Origin: Pedobacter insulae
GTDB taxonomy: Bacteria; Bacteroidota; Bacteroidia; Sphingobacteriales; Sphingobacteriaceae
DNA length: 64,000 nucleotides
Assembly: GCF_900113525.1 (NCBI RefSeq)
Contig: NZ_FOPP01000004.1
Span: 186,001-250,000, forward strand
Reading direction: 5' to 3'
The position numbers and the translations under genes were made by a program. Positions 16,237-25,471 of the stretch are shown piece by piece. Position 1 is the stretch's first letter. Every line of letters starts with the position of its first letter. Under the pieces are notes generated by a model. It did not search any database. It had not been told where the DNA came from and saw nothing but the letters and a program-made list of their open reading frames with translations.

Positions 16237-18675
16237 ATGCTCAAATTTTGCCTGTTGATTTTTGCCATACTGGTAGGCTTTACGTTTGTAAATGCCCAGC
16301 CTTTGGTGAAGGTTTCAGGAACAGTTTTCGGAATAGATGAAAAGCCCCTTTCAAAAGTTACAATTACAGTGCTCGGTCAGCGGGAGTCTACACTTACCGA
16401 TCAAAATGGTACTTATGCCATTTATTCGAGAACAACTTCTTTTACGCTAAAGTACAATCTCTTAGGTTATCAGCCAATGCTGATAAAAATCAATGAAAAA
16501 GTAGCCGGTAGAATTACCAGGGAGGTTACATTGATACCTAACGTAAATGAATTAGAGCAGGTAACTATTACGAATAAACAAAACCAACTGAGTAATTCAA
16601 GTACGATTAATATTGCTGATCTTTCTTCGTTGCCTTCTGTTTCGGGCAATTTCGAAACAATCATCAAAACCTTACCGGGAGTTTCAACAAACAATGAACT
16701 TAGTTCTCAATATAGTGTGAGAGGGGGAAATTTTGATGAGAACCTTACTTATGTAAACGACGTAGAAATTAGCAAACCGATATTAATCAGAAATGGTCAG
16801 CAAGAAGGTTTGAGTTTTGTTAATAGTGACCTGGTGACCCGTGCCAAATTTTCTGCGGGAGGTTTTGAAGCAAGATATGGTGATAAATTATCATCTGTTT
16901 TGGATGCCAAATATGATCGGCCCGATAGTAACCATCTGGCCTTCAATGCGGGACTTTTAGGTGCGTCGCTCGCTATTAAAAGAGCTGGTGCCAGAAATTT
17001 TTTATTAATCGGGTTGCGCTATAAGAATAATGCGAGCTTGCTGAATACCCAAGATAATAAAGGAAACTATAGACCTAATTTCGGTGACGCACAATTGTTA
17101 TATCAACATAATTTTTCAGAGAAATTTAACCTCAGTATATTAGGGTATTTTAATGGCGGTCGGTTTAATTTAATTCCGGAGGATCGCGAGACTTTATTCG
17201 GTACCTTAGAAACGCAACTCCGTTTAAAAGTTGCTTACAATGGCCAAGAGATAGATGATTATCGAACTGGAGGAGCGGCGATAACAGCGACTTTCAGCCC
17301 TAAACCAAACCTAGTTGTCAAATGGATCAATAGTTATTTTAACACGCGGGAACGTGAACGCTTTGATATTGAAGGAAGGTATCTATTTGATGAACTTCAA
17401 ACCGATTTTACCAAAGTTGGTTTTAAAGCAATCAGTACAAATCGCGGTATTGGCACCTATTTGAATTATGCAAGGAACAGTTTGAATTCTGAAGTCTTAA
17501 GTTCTGAGGTAAAAACAGAACAAAATTTTGGTAACCACGTCTTTTCGTGGGGAGCAAGGGCCGAAAGGAACAAGTTTGTAGATAACCTCAATGAATATCA
17601 TTTAATTGACTCAGCTGGTTATATTTTGCCAAATAACGCCAAAAAGTTCTATTTAGAACAAAGCATTTCGAAAGCTAATATTCTTGAGATTGCTAATTTT
17701 ACTGCCTTTGTACAGGATAGTTATAGCTTATCAAGTAATACTGATTTACAATTGGGCATCAGGGGCAACTACAATACCTTAACAAATCAATTGTTATTAA
17801 GCCCGAGATTATTGTTGGCATATCGTCCAGAAAGCAACAATAAAATCATTCGTTTTTCAGCTGGAATCTATCAGCAGGCGCCCAGTTATAGAAGTATACG
17901 AGCCTATGATGGGGAATTAAATCTTAGTCAGAGAGCGCAACGTTCCTACAATTTTTCAGCAGGCTTAGATTATGCTTTCGATGGACTTGGTACCCGTTTG
18001 AAGTTCAGTTCGGAAGCATACTTTAAATATGCAGATAGGTTAGTTCCGTACATTTTTGACAATGTAAGAATTAAGTATCTTTCTACTCAAACAGCTAAAG
18101 GACGCACTTATGGGGCGGATTTTAATATTGGTGGTGAATTTGTGAAAGACTTGGTCTCTTATTTTAGGCTTTCGTTAATGGCAGCTGATCAGGATATTAA
18201 AGGTGATTTTTATGTTAAAGAAAATCAATCAGGAACCGCTAAGGTTATCTATCCTGGTTATTTAAAACGCCCGACAGATCAGCGCGTTAATTTTTCAGTA
18301 TTTTTTCAGGACAGGTTATTGAAAGGAGATAGTTATAAGGTTCATTTAACCATGCTCTACGGCTCGAAGTTACCAATTGGGGCGCCCTTGAGCGAACGAT
18401 ATACTGACGATTTTAATATTCCAGCTTATAAACGAGTGGATATTGGCTTTTCTAAAGATTTTTTAGACGACAATAGCTTAAAAAAACCTAAGCTTTTGAG
18501 TCGTTACTTTACTTCGTTTATCGCTCATTTTGAAGTATTTAATTTGCTCGACATTAATAACACCGTCTCATATCTTTGGTTAAAGGATGTGGATAATGTT
18601 CAGTATGCTATCCCAAATTATTTAACTGGTCGCCAATTAAACTTTAAATTGATTTTAAAGTTTAAAAATCATTAA
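16237..18675 (+). CDS. TonB-dependent receptor with CarboxypepD-regulatory-like domain
   Basis: An 812-residue outer membrane protein. It has a signal peptide cleaved near VNAQP (residue ~20), an N-terminal carboxypeptidase-regulatory-like Ig domain (VSGTVFGIDEKPLSKVTITV), a plug domain (LSSLPSVSGNFETIIKTLPG, YSVRGGNFDENLTYVN) and a 22-strand-type barrel ending FKLILKFKNH. It is not accompanied by a SusD homolog, so a glycan uptake role is unlikely; the substrate is unknown. The start ATG is close after rpe. Confidence 0.88.
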   Translation: MLKFCLLIFAILVGFTFVNAQPLVKVSGTVFGIDEKPLSKVTITVLGQRESTLTDQNGTYAIYSRTTSFTLKYNLLGYQPMLIKINEKVAGRITREVTLIPNVNELEQVTITNKQNQLSNSSTINIADLSSLPSVSGNFETIIKTLPGVSTNNELSSQYSVRGGNFDENLTYVNDVEISKPILIRNGQQEGLSFVNSDLVTRAKFSAGGFEARYGDKLSSVLDAKYDRPDSNHLAFNAGLLGASLAIKRAGARNFLLIGLRYKNNASLLNTQDNKGNYRPNFGDAQLLYQHNFSEKFNLSILGYFNGGRFNLIPEDRETLFGTLETQLRLKVAYNGQEIDDYRTGGAAITATFSPKPNLVVKWINSYFNTRERERFDIEGRYLFDELQTDFTKVGFKAISTNRGIGTYLNYARNSLNSEVLSSEVKTEQNFGNHVFSWGARAERNKFVDNLNEYHLIDSAGYILPNNAKKFYLEQSISKANILEIANFTAFVQDSYSLSSNTDLQLGIRGNYNTLTNQLLLSPRLLLAYRPESNNKIIRFSAGIYQQAPSYRSIRAYDGELNLSQRAQRSYNFSAGLDYAFDGLGTRLKFSSEAYFKYADRLVPYIFDNVRIKYLSTQTAKGRTYGADFNIGGEFVKDLVSYFRLSLMAADQDIKGDFYVKENQSGTAKVIYPGYLKRPTDQRVNFSVFFQDRLLKGDSYKVHLTMLYGSKLPIGAPLSERYTDDFNIPAYKRVDIGFSKDFLDDNSLKKPKLLSRYFTSFIAHFEVFNLLDINNTVSYLWLKDVDNVQYAIPNYLTGRQLNFKLILKFKNH

Positions 18676-18725
18676 TTATCTGACACAAAACTGTTACATT
18701 TACGCCTATATAAATTTTAGATAAA

Positions 18726-19799
18726 ATGAGACATAATTTTGGTGCAGGTCCCTGTATTTTACCTCAAGAGGTGTTTAAGCAAGCTTCTAGAGCTGTTTTG
18801 GATTTTAAAGATGGATTATCAATTTTAGAAATTTCACATCGTACACCTGAGTTTGAAGGTGTTGTGGAAGAAGCTACCAAATTGGTAAAAGAACTGTTAA
18901 ATGTACCCGCTGGATATTCCGTTTTATTTTTACAAGGTGGCGCTAGTTTGCAATTTGCGATGGTGCCGATGAATTTATTACCAGAAGGCGGAACAGCGGC
19001 TTATTTAGAAACTGGAGTTTGGGCAAATAAGGCAATTAAAGAAGTTAAATTCTTTGGTAAGGCTAATATTGTTGGTTCCTCAAAAGAAGCTAATTATACC
19101 TTTATCCCTAAAGATTATATAATCCCTGAAGACAGTGCTTATTTTCACTGTACGTCAAACAATACCATTTATGGAACAGAGATGTTCACGCTTCCGGTAA
19201 CTAAGGTTCCCGTCGTTTGTGATATGTCATCTGATATCATGAGTAGGGAGATAGATGTTTCAAAATACGATTTGATTTATGCTGGGGCTCAAAAGAATAT
19301 TGGCCCTGCAGGATTAACAATCGTTATTGTAAAGGATGAGATCTTGGGGAAAACTGGAAGAGGCATTCCCTCCATGTTGAATTATCAAACTCATATTGAA
19401 GGTGGCTCTATGTATAATACACCACCTGTATTTTCTATATATGTGGCCATGCTTAACCTAAATTGGTTAAAATCTAAAGGAGGGGTTGCCGAAATTGAAA
19501 AAGAAAACAGGGCCAAAGCTACTGCATTATATACTGAGATTGATAGAAATTCCCTTTTTAAAGGCACCTGTGCAGTGGAGGATCGTTCGAGAATGAATAT
19601 CTGTTTCGTGATGGAAAATCCTGAGTTAGAGAAACAATTTGCAAAATTTGCGGATGATAATGGTTTTGAAGGGTTAAAGGGACACAGAAGTGTTGGTGGC
19701 TTTAGGGCATCAATGTACAATGCGCTTCCTATCACCAGTGTACATGCGTTAATTGATTTAATGCAGACTTTTGAAGAAAAACACAAAGCCAACAAATAG
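18726..19799 (+). CDS. serC: phosphoserine aminotransferase
   Basis: A 357-residue class-V PLP aminotransferase converting 3-phosphohydroxypyruvate and glutamate to phosphoserine and 2-oxoglutarate. [13 protein letters not shown] is the standard start; [18 protein letters not shown] binds phosphate/PLP; the Schiff-base lysine is Lys190 in [13 protein letters not shown]-terminal [18 protein letters not shown] contains substrate Arg residues. It heads the serC-serA-DUF1015 cluster, 26 bases before serA. It may also act in PLP biosynthesis. Confidence 0.97.
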   Translation: MRHNFGAGPCILPQEVFKQASRAVLDFKDGLSILEISHRTPEFEGVVEEATKLVKELLNVPAGYSVLFLQGGASLQFAMVPMNLLPEGGTAAYLETGVWANKAIKEVKFFGKANIVGSSKEANYTFIPKDYIIPEDSAYFHCTSNNTIYGTEMFTLPVTKVPVVCDMSSDIMSREIDVSKYDLIYAGAQKNIGPAGLTIVIVKDEILGKTGRGIPSMLNYQTHIEGGSMYNTPPVFSIYVAMLNLNWLKSKGGVAEIEKENRAKATALYTEIDRNSLFKGTCAVEDRSRMNICFVMENPELEKQFAKFADDNGFEGLKGHRSVGGFRASMYNALPITSVHALIDLMQTFEEKHKANK

Positions 19800-19825
19800 A
19801 ATTTTAATAGCAATATAAATACGTT

Positions 19826-20776
19826 ATGATCAAGATACTCGCCAATGACGGCATAGACCCAGTGGGGAAAAAACTGCTTGAAGAGGCAGGTTTTATAGTA
19901 GATACTCAAACAATTCCGCAAGATCAACTTGCCACTGCTTTGCTAAATTATGATGGTATTACAGTGCGCAGTGCAACTAAAGTTAGAAAGGAATTAATAG
20001 ACGCTTGTCCGAATATTAAGTTAATTGGCAGAGGTGGGGTAGGAATGGATAATATTGATGTGGAGTACGCTAGGAGTAAAGGCCTTGCAGTTGTAAATAC
20101 TCCCGCTGCGTCATCCCTCTCGGTTGCTGAACTTGTTTTTGCTCATCTTTTTACTGGTGTTAGATTTTTGCATGATAGCAATAGGAAAATGCCTGTTGAA
20201 GGAAAAACCAAATTTAACGAATTAAAAAAGGCTTACGCAAAAGGAATTGAGTTGCGTGGCAAAACTATTGGGATAATTGGTTTTGGAAGAATAGGAAGGG
20301 AAACTGCAGCAGTAGCACTAGGTTTAGGAATGAATGTATTAGCTTATGACTTGTATCCTTTTAGTGGGAACATTACTTTAAACTTACAAGGAGGTATTAA
20401 AGTTGATATTCCAGTAGAAACGGTGGCCTTGGCTGATGTAATTGCAAAGAGCGATTTTATTTCACTACATACTCCATTTGCTGACAAGCCGATTTTAGGA
20501 GCAGAGGAATTTGCGGCGATGAAACCTGGCGTTGGGATAGTAAATTGCTCAAGAGGCGGTACCATAGATGAGCAAGCATTAATAGAAGCATTAGATTCTG
20601 GTAAAGTTGCTTTTGCTGGTTTAGACGTTTTTGATAATGAACCAACTCCTTTGGAACGCCTTCTTAATCATCCTAAAATTTCACTTACTCCTCATATTGG
20701 CGCATCAACGAATGAAGCTCAAGAACGTGTTGGAGCAGAATTAGCTAATTTAATTATCGCGCACTTTAGCGCGTAA
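19826..20776 (+). CDS. serA: D-3-phosphoglycerate dehydrogenase (short form)
   Basis: A 316-residue NAD-dependent 2-hydroxyacid dehydrogenase, the first step of serine synthesis. GRGGVGMDNIDV and the Rossmann loop GFGRIG (residues 152-157) are clear, with catalytic Arg in NCSRGGTIDE (about 240), Glu in DNEPTP and His in LTPHIGAST (about 290). It lacks the C-terminal ACT regulatory domain of longer SerA proteins, so serine feedback inhibition via ACT is not expected. Operon with serC upstream and the DUF1015 gene 67 bases downstream. Confidence 0.93.
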   Translation: MIKILANDGIDPVGKKLLEEAGFIVDTQTIPQDQLATALLNYDGITVRSATKVRKELIDACPNIKLIGRGGVGMDNIDVEYARSKGLAVVNTPAASSLSVAELVFAHLFTGVRFLHDSNRKMPVEGKTKFNELKKAYAKGIELRGKTIGIIGFGRIGRETAAVALGLGMNVLAYDLYPFSGNITLNLQGGIKVDIPVETVALADVIAKSDFISLHTPFADKPILGAEEFAAMKPGVGIVNCSRGGTIDEQALIEALDSGKVAFAGLDVFDNEPTPLERLLNHPKISLTPHIGASTNEAQERVGAELANLIIAHFSA

Positions 20777-20843
20777 AGCAAGAGGCGAGGGGCAAGATAT
20801 TTATAGGGCCCCTTGCACTTTAATAACCAAATATAAACTTCTT

Positions 20844-22082
20844 ATGCCAAGGATAAAGCCATTTTATGCCTTAAAACCTGCTATGCATTTGCAGAATAGT
20901 ATAGTAACTCGGCCGCTTGAAAACTATAGCCTCGGTCAGGCCAGGCTAATGGCTTCTGAAAATCCACATAGTTTTTTGCATTTAATTAATCCAGAGCTTG
21001 ATAATCCTTATTTGAGAGGTTCAAGACAGGAATTAATCTATAAAAAGATTAATGAAAATCTCGAACATTTTTTAGAAAATGAAGTTATAAAGAAAGAAGA
21101 TAAACCTGCTATTTACATCTATCGAGTAATCGCCGACGGATTGACGCAAAATGGGATTTGGACGCTAACTCATATCAATGATTATTTGGACGGAAATATC
21201 AAAAAGCATGAGTCGACTGTTGAAAGAAGAGAAAAACTCCTTTCGGAATATTTGCAGCAAACAGGTCTGGATGCTAATCCGGTTTTAATTACTTATGCTC
21301 CGAATGAGCATATTGATCAGGTGATTGCTAAATATCAGGAAAGAAAACCTGACAACGATTTTGTATATCAGGACGGCTCCCAACATCAGTTGTGGACAAT
21401 AGAGCTCTTGGAAGACTTGAATTGCCTTGTCGCGGCATTTGGCAGTATTCCTACTGTTTATATCGCAGATGGTCACCACAGAATTGCCTCTATGGCCAAG
21501 ATGGCCAAACTTCAAAGAACTTTAACGACCGAAGAAGAGGATTCCTCCTATAACTATTTTTCTACGGCTTATTTTAATACCAAGGAGGTAAAGATAATGG
21601 CCTTTAACAGGATGGTTAAAGATTTGAATGGTCTCAGGGTAGAGGATTTTTTTAGTGCAGTAGGTGAGTCATTTGAGATTGAGAAAGTAAATGAAATGGG
21701 TAATCCATCTAAAATACACGAACTAGGTGTGTATATTGATAAATCATGGTACAGACTTGTCGCCAAACCTCATGTTTGTGATGAAAATGATCCGGTAGCT
21801 GTGCTTGATGTGAGTATTTTGCAAGATTATATTCTAGAACCGATTTTAGCCATTAAGGACCCTCGTACCGATGCACGGATCACCTTTGAAGGCGACAAAA
21901 CGCCTATTAGCGATTTGCAGCGTCAGGTTGATAATGGGCATTATGCTGTTGCCTTTACGCTTTATCCTACTTCTATTCAGCAATTGATAGCGGTTGCGGA
22001 TATAAATGGAGTAATGCCGCCTAAATCGACCTGGGTAGAGCCCAAGTTTTTAGTGGGAATGTTAATTAACCGTTTTATTTGA
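20844..22082 (+). CDS. DUF1015 family protein linked to serine biosynthesis genes
   Basis: A 412-residue DUF1015 (PF06245) protein beginning MPRIKPFYALKPAMHLQ. It contains VYIADGHHRIASMAKMAKL, with the DGHHR motif at ~209-213, and LDVSILQDYILEPILAIKDP downstream. The DGHHR motif resembles the nucleotide-binding motif of ParB/sulfiredoxin-fold enzymes, including the serine kinases SerK and SbnI. Its position directly after serC and serA is common in Bacteroidota. A role in serine/phosphoserine metabolism is therefore an inference; no function is proven. Its stop is 2 bases from the stop of the convergent 48-residue gene. Confidence 0.88.
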   Translation: MPRIKPFYALKPAMHLQNSIVTRPLENYSLGQARLMASENPHSFLHLINPELDNPYLRGSRQELIYKKINENLEHFLENEVIKKEDKPAIYIYRVIADGLTQNGIWTLTHINDYLDGNIKKHESTVERREKLLSEYLQQTGLDANPVLITYAPNEHIDQVIAKYQERKPDNDFVYQDGSQHQLWTIELLEDLNCLVAAFGSIPTVYIADGHHRIASMAKMAKLQRTLTTEEEDSSYNYFSTAYFNTKEVKIMAFNRMVKDLNGLRVEDFFSAVGESFEIEKVNEMGNPSKIHELGVYIDKSWYRLVAKPHVCDENDPVAVLDVSILQDYILEPILAIKDPRTDARITFEGDKTPISDLQRQVDNGHYAVAFTLYPTSIQQLIAVADINGVMPPKSTWVEPKFLVGMLINRFI

Positions 22083-22084
22083 GC

Positions 22085-22231
22085 CTAGTCCAACGCATTT
22101 AATAATACCCAATATCTAAACCCTAATATTGCTTTCTGAAAATTGGTTAGTTTCAAGGGATCCTTCTGATAATAACTTGGGAGGAACACCTTATTAAGCT
22201 TGACCAGTAATTTAAAAAATGCTTTTTTCAT
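22085..22231 (-). CDS. conserved 48-residue protein coupled to SAM hydroxide adenosyltransferase
   Basis: A 48-residue basic protein: it starts MKKAFFKLLVKLNKVFLPSY and ends with FQKAILGFRYWVLLNALD. The pattern KKAFFKLL..NK..LP..., then LTNFQKAI.G.RYWV..NALD is one I recognise as a recurring small Bacteroidota protein (sometimes mis-labelled as SsrA-binding). Its ATG is 2 bases after the TAA of the upstream gene, so it is translationally coupled. Basic and aromatic composition suggests RNA or membrane-surface binding, which is speculative. Confidence 0.75.
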   Translation of the reverse strand: MKKAFFKLLVKLNKVFLPSYYQKDPLKLTNFQKAILGFRYWVLLNALD

Positions 22232-22233
22232 GT

Positions 22234-23013
22234 TTATGGATGAAACTCTACCCTAATAATGTCATTTAAATGTAGCCCGAGCAAACCACTTGCTTTCCCT
22301 TTATTGATAGCGATCTCTAGGTGGTTGCTAATTCCGAAAAGACATAATTTTTCGCCTTCCGGTACCTCATTGTAATGCCAGCTCAGCTGACTAATCGTTT
22401 CACTTTTACGAAAGTACAGTGTGAAGTCGCGGTTTCGCTGGATTTTAGTGAAAAGATCTTTTGTAATATTAGTAATAACATTACAAAATGTATCAATATA
22501 AATAACACTCCCTCTAATGATATCTCTTTCTATTACAGGGTGTAAAAGCGTTCGTTCCTCAATTTCTGATGTAGGTATACCTACTTCTTTTAATTTTCCC
22601 CCTCTAGCTAAAGTAGTTGCTGCTTTTACAAAGATATCAACCAAGGGAAAATGCAAGTACTTTAAATCTTGCATAATGTTTAATTCCACAATTTCATCGG
22701 GCTTCTCCTCAAACAACAGGGAAAATATACCATTATCGGCACCCACAAAAAAATGGTCCTTATATTTTAAGGCAACATATTTTGTATGTTCACTAAATAC
22801 CGAATCTATGCCTATAAGGTGTACTGTGTTTTTTGGAAAGTACGGATATACATTCTTTAGGACAAACGCAGCATAAGAAATATTGAAGGAGGGAACTTCA
22901 TGAGTAACATCAACAATATTAGCTGTAGGCAAGACACTCAGGATACTGCCTTTCAATGCAGCCTGGTAAAAATCTTTTGATCCTAAATCTGTTGTTAATG
23001 TAATTATTGCCAT
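22234..23013 (-). CDS. SAM hydroxide adenosyltransferase (DUF62/SAM hydrolase)
   Basis: A 259-residue member of the fluorinase/chlorinase-related S-adenosylmethionine hydroxide adenosyltransferase family (PF01887), which splits SAM with water into adenosine and methionine. The N-terminal TLTTDLGSKDFYQAALKG contains the conserved Asp of the active site; DVTHEVPSFNI and the FVGADNGIFSLL segment follow; the C-terminal domain begins IRGSVIYIDTFCNVITNI. The absence of the longer halogenase insertion favours hydrolase activity. The gene start overlaps the first possible start of the divergent phoH region. Confidence 0.88.
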   Translation of the reverse strand: MAIITLTTDLGSKDFYQAALKGSILSVLPTANIVDVTHEVPSFNISYAAFVLKNVYPYFPKNTVHLIGIDSVFSEHTKYVALKYKDHFFVGADNGIFSLLFEEKPDEIVELNIMQDLKYLHFPLVDIFVKAATTLARGGKLKEVGIPTSEIEERTLLHPVIERDIIRGSVIYIDTFCNVITNITKDLFTKIQRNRDFTLYFRKSETISQLSWHYNEVPEGEKLCLFGISNHLEIAINKGKASGLLGLHLNDIIRVEFHP

Positions 23014-23114
23014 TAAAAATTCAATATTTATGCTTATTCTTGCCTATAGGCATTTCGCCTACAAATATTCAATTTTTAAATCAAAATATACACTTCTATT
23101 TAAAATACAATATT

Positions 23115-24071
23115 TTGAACGAACTAAAGCTAACATTAGAAACAACAGACCAGGTCCAATTTTGGGGCGCAAATAATGAGCATTACGAATTAATTAAAAG
23201 TGCTTTTCCAAAATTGAAGATCGTAGCAAGAGGAAATGACGTAAAGGCATTGGGCGACGAGGCTGAATTAAAGGCTTTTGAGCACAAGTTTGAGCAATTG
23301 GTGGCTCACCTCGAAAAATATAGAACATTATCACATAATGATGTTGATGCAATTTTAGGTGCTAAGAAATCTGCGGCAAAAACTGATGAAGTTCCCGCAG
23401 TTGCAAATACCGGGGAAGTGATTGTTTTTGGCAACCATGGTCTCATGATAAAAGCCCGTACAGCCAACCAACGTAAGATGGTTGATAGCATAGGTAAAAA
23501 CGATGTGTTGTTTGCCATCGGACCAGCAGGTACTGGAAAAACCTATACTGCGGTAGCATTGGCCGTAAGAGCACTTAAAAACAAGGAGATTAAACGAATC
23601 ATTTTAACCCGCCCTGCTGTTGAAGCGGGAGAAAGCTTAGGCTTTTTGCCAGGAGATTTGAAGGAAAAAGTTGACCCGTATTTGCGTCCGCTTTACGATG
23701 CGTTGGATGATATGATACCACCAGAAAAGCTAAAACTGTATCTGGAGAACAGGACCATCGAAATTGCGCCTTTGGCCTTTATGCGAGGACGTACTTTAGA
23801 TAACTGTTTTGTTATTTTGGACGAAGCCCAAAACTCTACCGACCTTCAATTGAAAATGTTTCTGACTAGAATGGGTCCTACTGCTAAATTTATTGTTACA
23901 GGTGATGTTACCCAAATAGATTTACCAAAGAAGGCTCAATCTGGTTTGCATAACGCACTTCGGATTTTAGCGGAGATCAAAGGTATTGACATCATTTACC
24001 TCACTGGAGAAGATGTTGTTAGGCATAAGTTGGTGAAAGCAATCTTGAAAGCCTACGGGGATATTCAGTAA
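23115..24071 (+). CDS. PhoH family ATPase
   Basis: A PhoH-like P-loop protein. A longer frame opens at 23007, but the segment before 23115 is AT-rich and unlike the family; the TTG at 23115 gives [17 protein letters not shown], the expected N-terminus, and 318 residues. Walker [13 protein letters not shown] is at ~136-147, Walker [11 protein letters not shown] follows, then MFLTRMGP. It is probably an RNA helicase/ATPase or ribosome-associated factor in the cytoplasm. purC follows 19 bases later. Confidence 0.9.
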   Translation: MNELKLTLETTDQVQFWGANNEHYELIKSAFPKLKIVARGNDVKALGDEAELKAFEHKFEQLVAHLEKYRTLSHNDVDAILGAKKSAAKTDEVPAVANTGEVIVFGNHGLMIKARTANQRKMVDSIGKNDVLFAIGPAGTGKTYTAVALAVRALKNKEIKRIILTRPAVEAGESLGFLPGDLKEKVDPYLRPLYDALDDMIPPEKLKLYLENRTIEIAPLAFMRGRTLDNCFVILDEAQNSTDLQLKMFLTRMGPTAKFIVTGDVTQIDLPKKAQSGLHNALRILAEIKGIDIIYLTGEDVVRHKLVKAILKAYGDIQ

Positions 24072-24090
24072 TTTTCTTATTTTCGCACCA

Positions 24091-25041
24091 ATGAAAGCAA
24101 TTAAAGAAACTCATTTCAGTTTTCCAAAACAGACCAATTTTTATAAAGGTAAAGTTAGAGATGTATATACCATTGATAACCAACTTATGGCAATGGTAGT
24201 TACAGATAGAATTTCGGCGTTTGACGTGGTTTTACCAGAGGCTATTCCTTTTAAGGGGCAAGTTTTAAATCAGATTGCTGCCAAATTTTTAGCTGCGACA
24301 AAAGATATAGTTCCTAACTGGGTTATGGCCGTTCCTGATGAAATGGTTACCATTGGTAGGATCTGTGAGCCTTTTAAAGTTGAGATGGTGATTAGGGGAT
24401 ATTTGGCAGGTCATTCTTGGCGTGAATATAGTGCGGGTAGAAGGACTGTATGCGGAGTTGATTTACCAGAGGGGCTCAAAGAGAACGATAAGCTACCAGC
24501 ACCGATTATTACCCCAACTACAAAAGCGGCAGTTGGCCATGATGAGGATATTTCTAAAGAGGAGATTCTTTCGCGTGGTATTGTCTCCTTGGTCGATTAT
24601 GAGAAATTAGAAGCATTTACGCAGGCTTTATATCAACGTGGTACTGAGATGGCAGCTGAGCGGGGCTTAATCTTGGTAGATACCAAGTATGAATTCGGTA
24701 AGGAAGGAGATACAATTTATTTAATCGATGAGATCCATACACCAGATTCATCCCGTTATTTTTATGCTGATGGATATGCAGAAAGACAAAAAAATAATGA
24801 AGCGCAGAAACAGCTTTCTAAAGAATTTGTAAGAAAGTGGTTAATTGAAAATAACTTTCAAGGTAAAGATGGTCAAGTAGTTCCTAAGATGACAGCGGAA
24901 ATAGTAGAGTCTATTTCAGAACGATACATCGAATTATATGAGCAGATTACTGGTGAAGTTTTTGTTAAGAATCCCTCTTCGAGCATCTCTAACCGTATAG
25001 AAGAAAATGTGAAAAATGCGATTAATGATTTATTATCCTAA
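24091..25041 (+). CDS. purC: phosphoribosylaminoimidazole-succinocarboxamide (SAICAR) synthase
   Basis: A 316-residue ATP-dependent ligase of purine synthesis joining CAIR and aspartate. [14 protein letters not shown] is the N-terminal ATP-binding segment; [36 protein letters not shown] and [11 protein letters not shown] are the family signatures. The length matches the larger SAICAR synthase class of yeast and Bacteroidota. It is probably transcribed with phoH (19-base gap). Confidence 0.96.
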   Translation: MKAIKETHFSFPKQTNFYKGKVRDVYTIDNQLMAMVVTDRISAFDVVLPEAIPFKGQVLNQIAAKFLAATKDIVPNWVMAVPDEMVTIGRICEPFKVEMVIRGYLAGHSWREYSAGRRTVCGVDLPEGLKENDKLPAPIITPTTKAAVGHDEDISKEEILSRGIVSLVDYEKLEAFTQALYQRGTEMAAERGLILVDTKYEFGKEGDTIYLIDEIHTPDSSRYFYADGYAERQKNNEAQKQLSKEFVRKWLIENNFQGKDGQVVPKMTAEIVESISERYIELYEQITGEVFVKNPSSSISNRIEENVKNAINDLLS

Positions 25042-25082
25042 TAAAAATCGTTACTTTCGTTAAATACTTTAATAAACCAACC

Positions 25083-25469
25083 ATGAAATTCTCGACAGAT
25101 AAACACGAAAAATATGTTGTTTTAAAATTAGATGAACCTAAATTCACTAATGACAATACTCCTGCATTGAAATCTGAGTTTATCTTATTAAATGCTGAAG
25201 GTTATCGCAATATAGTGGTAGATCTTTCAAAAGTGAAAGAATGCGCTGACTCCCAGGATTTAAGTTGTTTATTAGTAGGGGATAGGCTATGTAAAAGTGC
25301 GGGAGGTATTTTTGTGGTAACAGGCGTTAGTCAGGCTATTGCTAACATTGTGAAAATATCTAATATTCACCAAGCCGTAACTTTTGTGAATAAATTAGAT
25401 GAGGCAACTGATCTAATTTTTATGGAAGAAATAGAAAAAGAATTACGCGGAAGCGTAGATAAGGGGTAG
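25083..25469 (+). CDS. STAS-domain protein (anti-sigma factor antagonist-like)
   Basis: A 128-residue single STAS domain protein. The beta-alpha pattern (KYVVLKLDEPKFTND, GYRNIVVDLSKVKECADS) fits SpoIIAA-like proteins. The usual phosphorylated D-S-S-G motif is replaced by A-D-S-Q-D in KECADSQDLSCLL, so the classic phospho-Ser is not present, suggesting loss of phosphoswitch regulation or a scaffold role. It ends 2 bases before the rnz start, so the two are coupled; no sigma factor or kinase partner is adjacent. Confidence 0.83.
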   Translation: MKFSTDKHEKYVVLKLDEPKFTNDNTPALKSEFILLNAEGYRNIVVDLSKVKECADSQDLSCLLVGDRLCKSAGGIFVVTGVSQAIANIVKISNIHQAVTFVNKLDEATDLIFMEEIEKELRGSVDKG

Positions 25470-25471
25470 AA

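Noticed and set aside
20777-20843. GC-rich stretch between serA and the DUF1015 gene as a terminator
   Set aside because: GGGGCAAG and CCCCTTGC do not form a good inverted repeat.
23007-23114. Longer phoH frame from 23007
   Set aside because: Its first 36 residues are hydrophobic and unlike the family, and overlap the start of the divergent gene; TTG at 23115 fits better.
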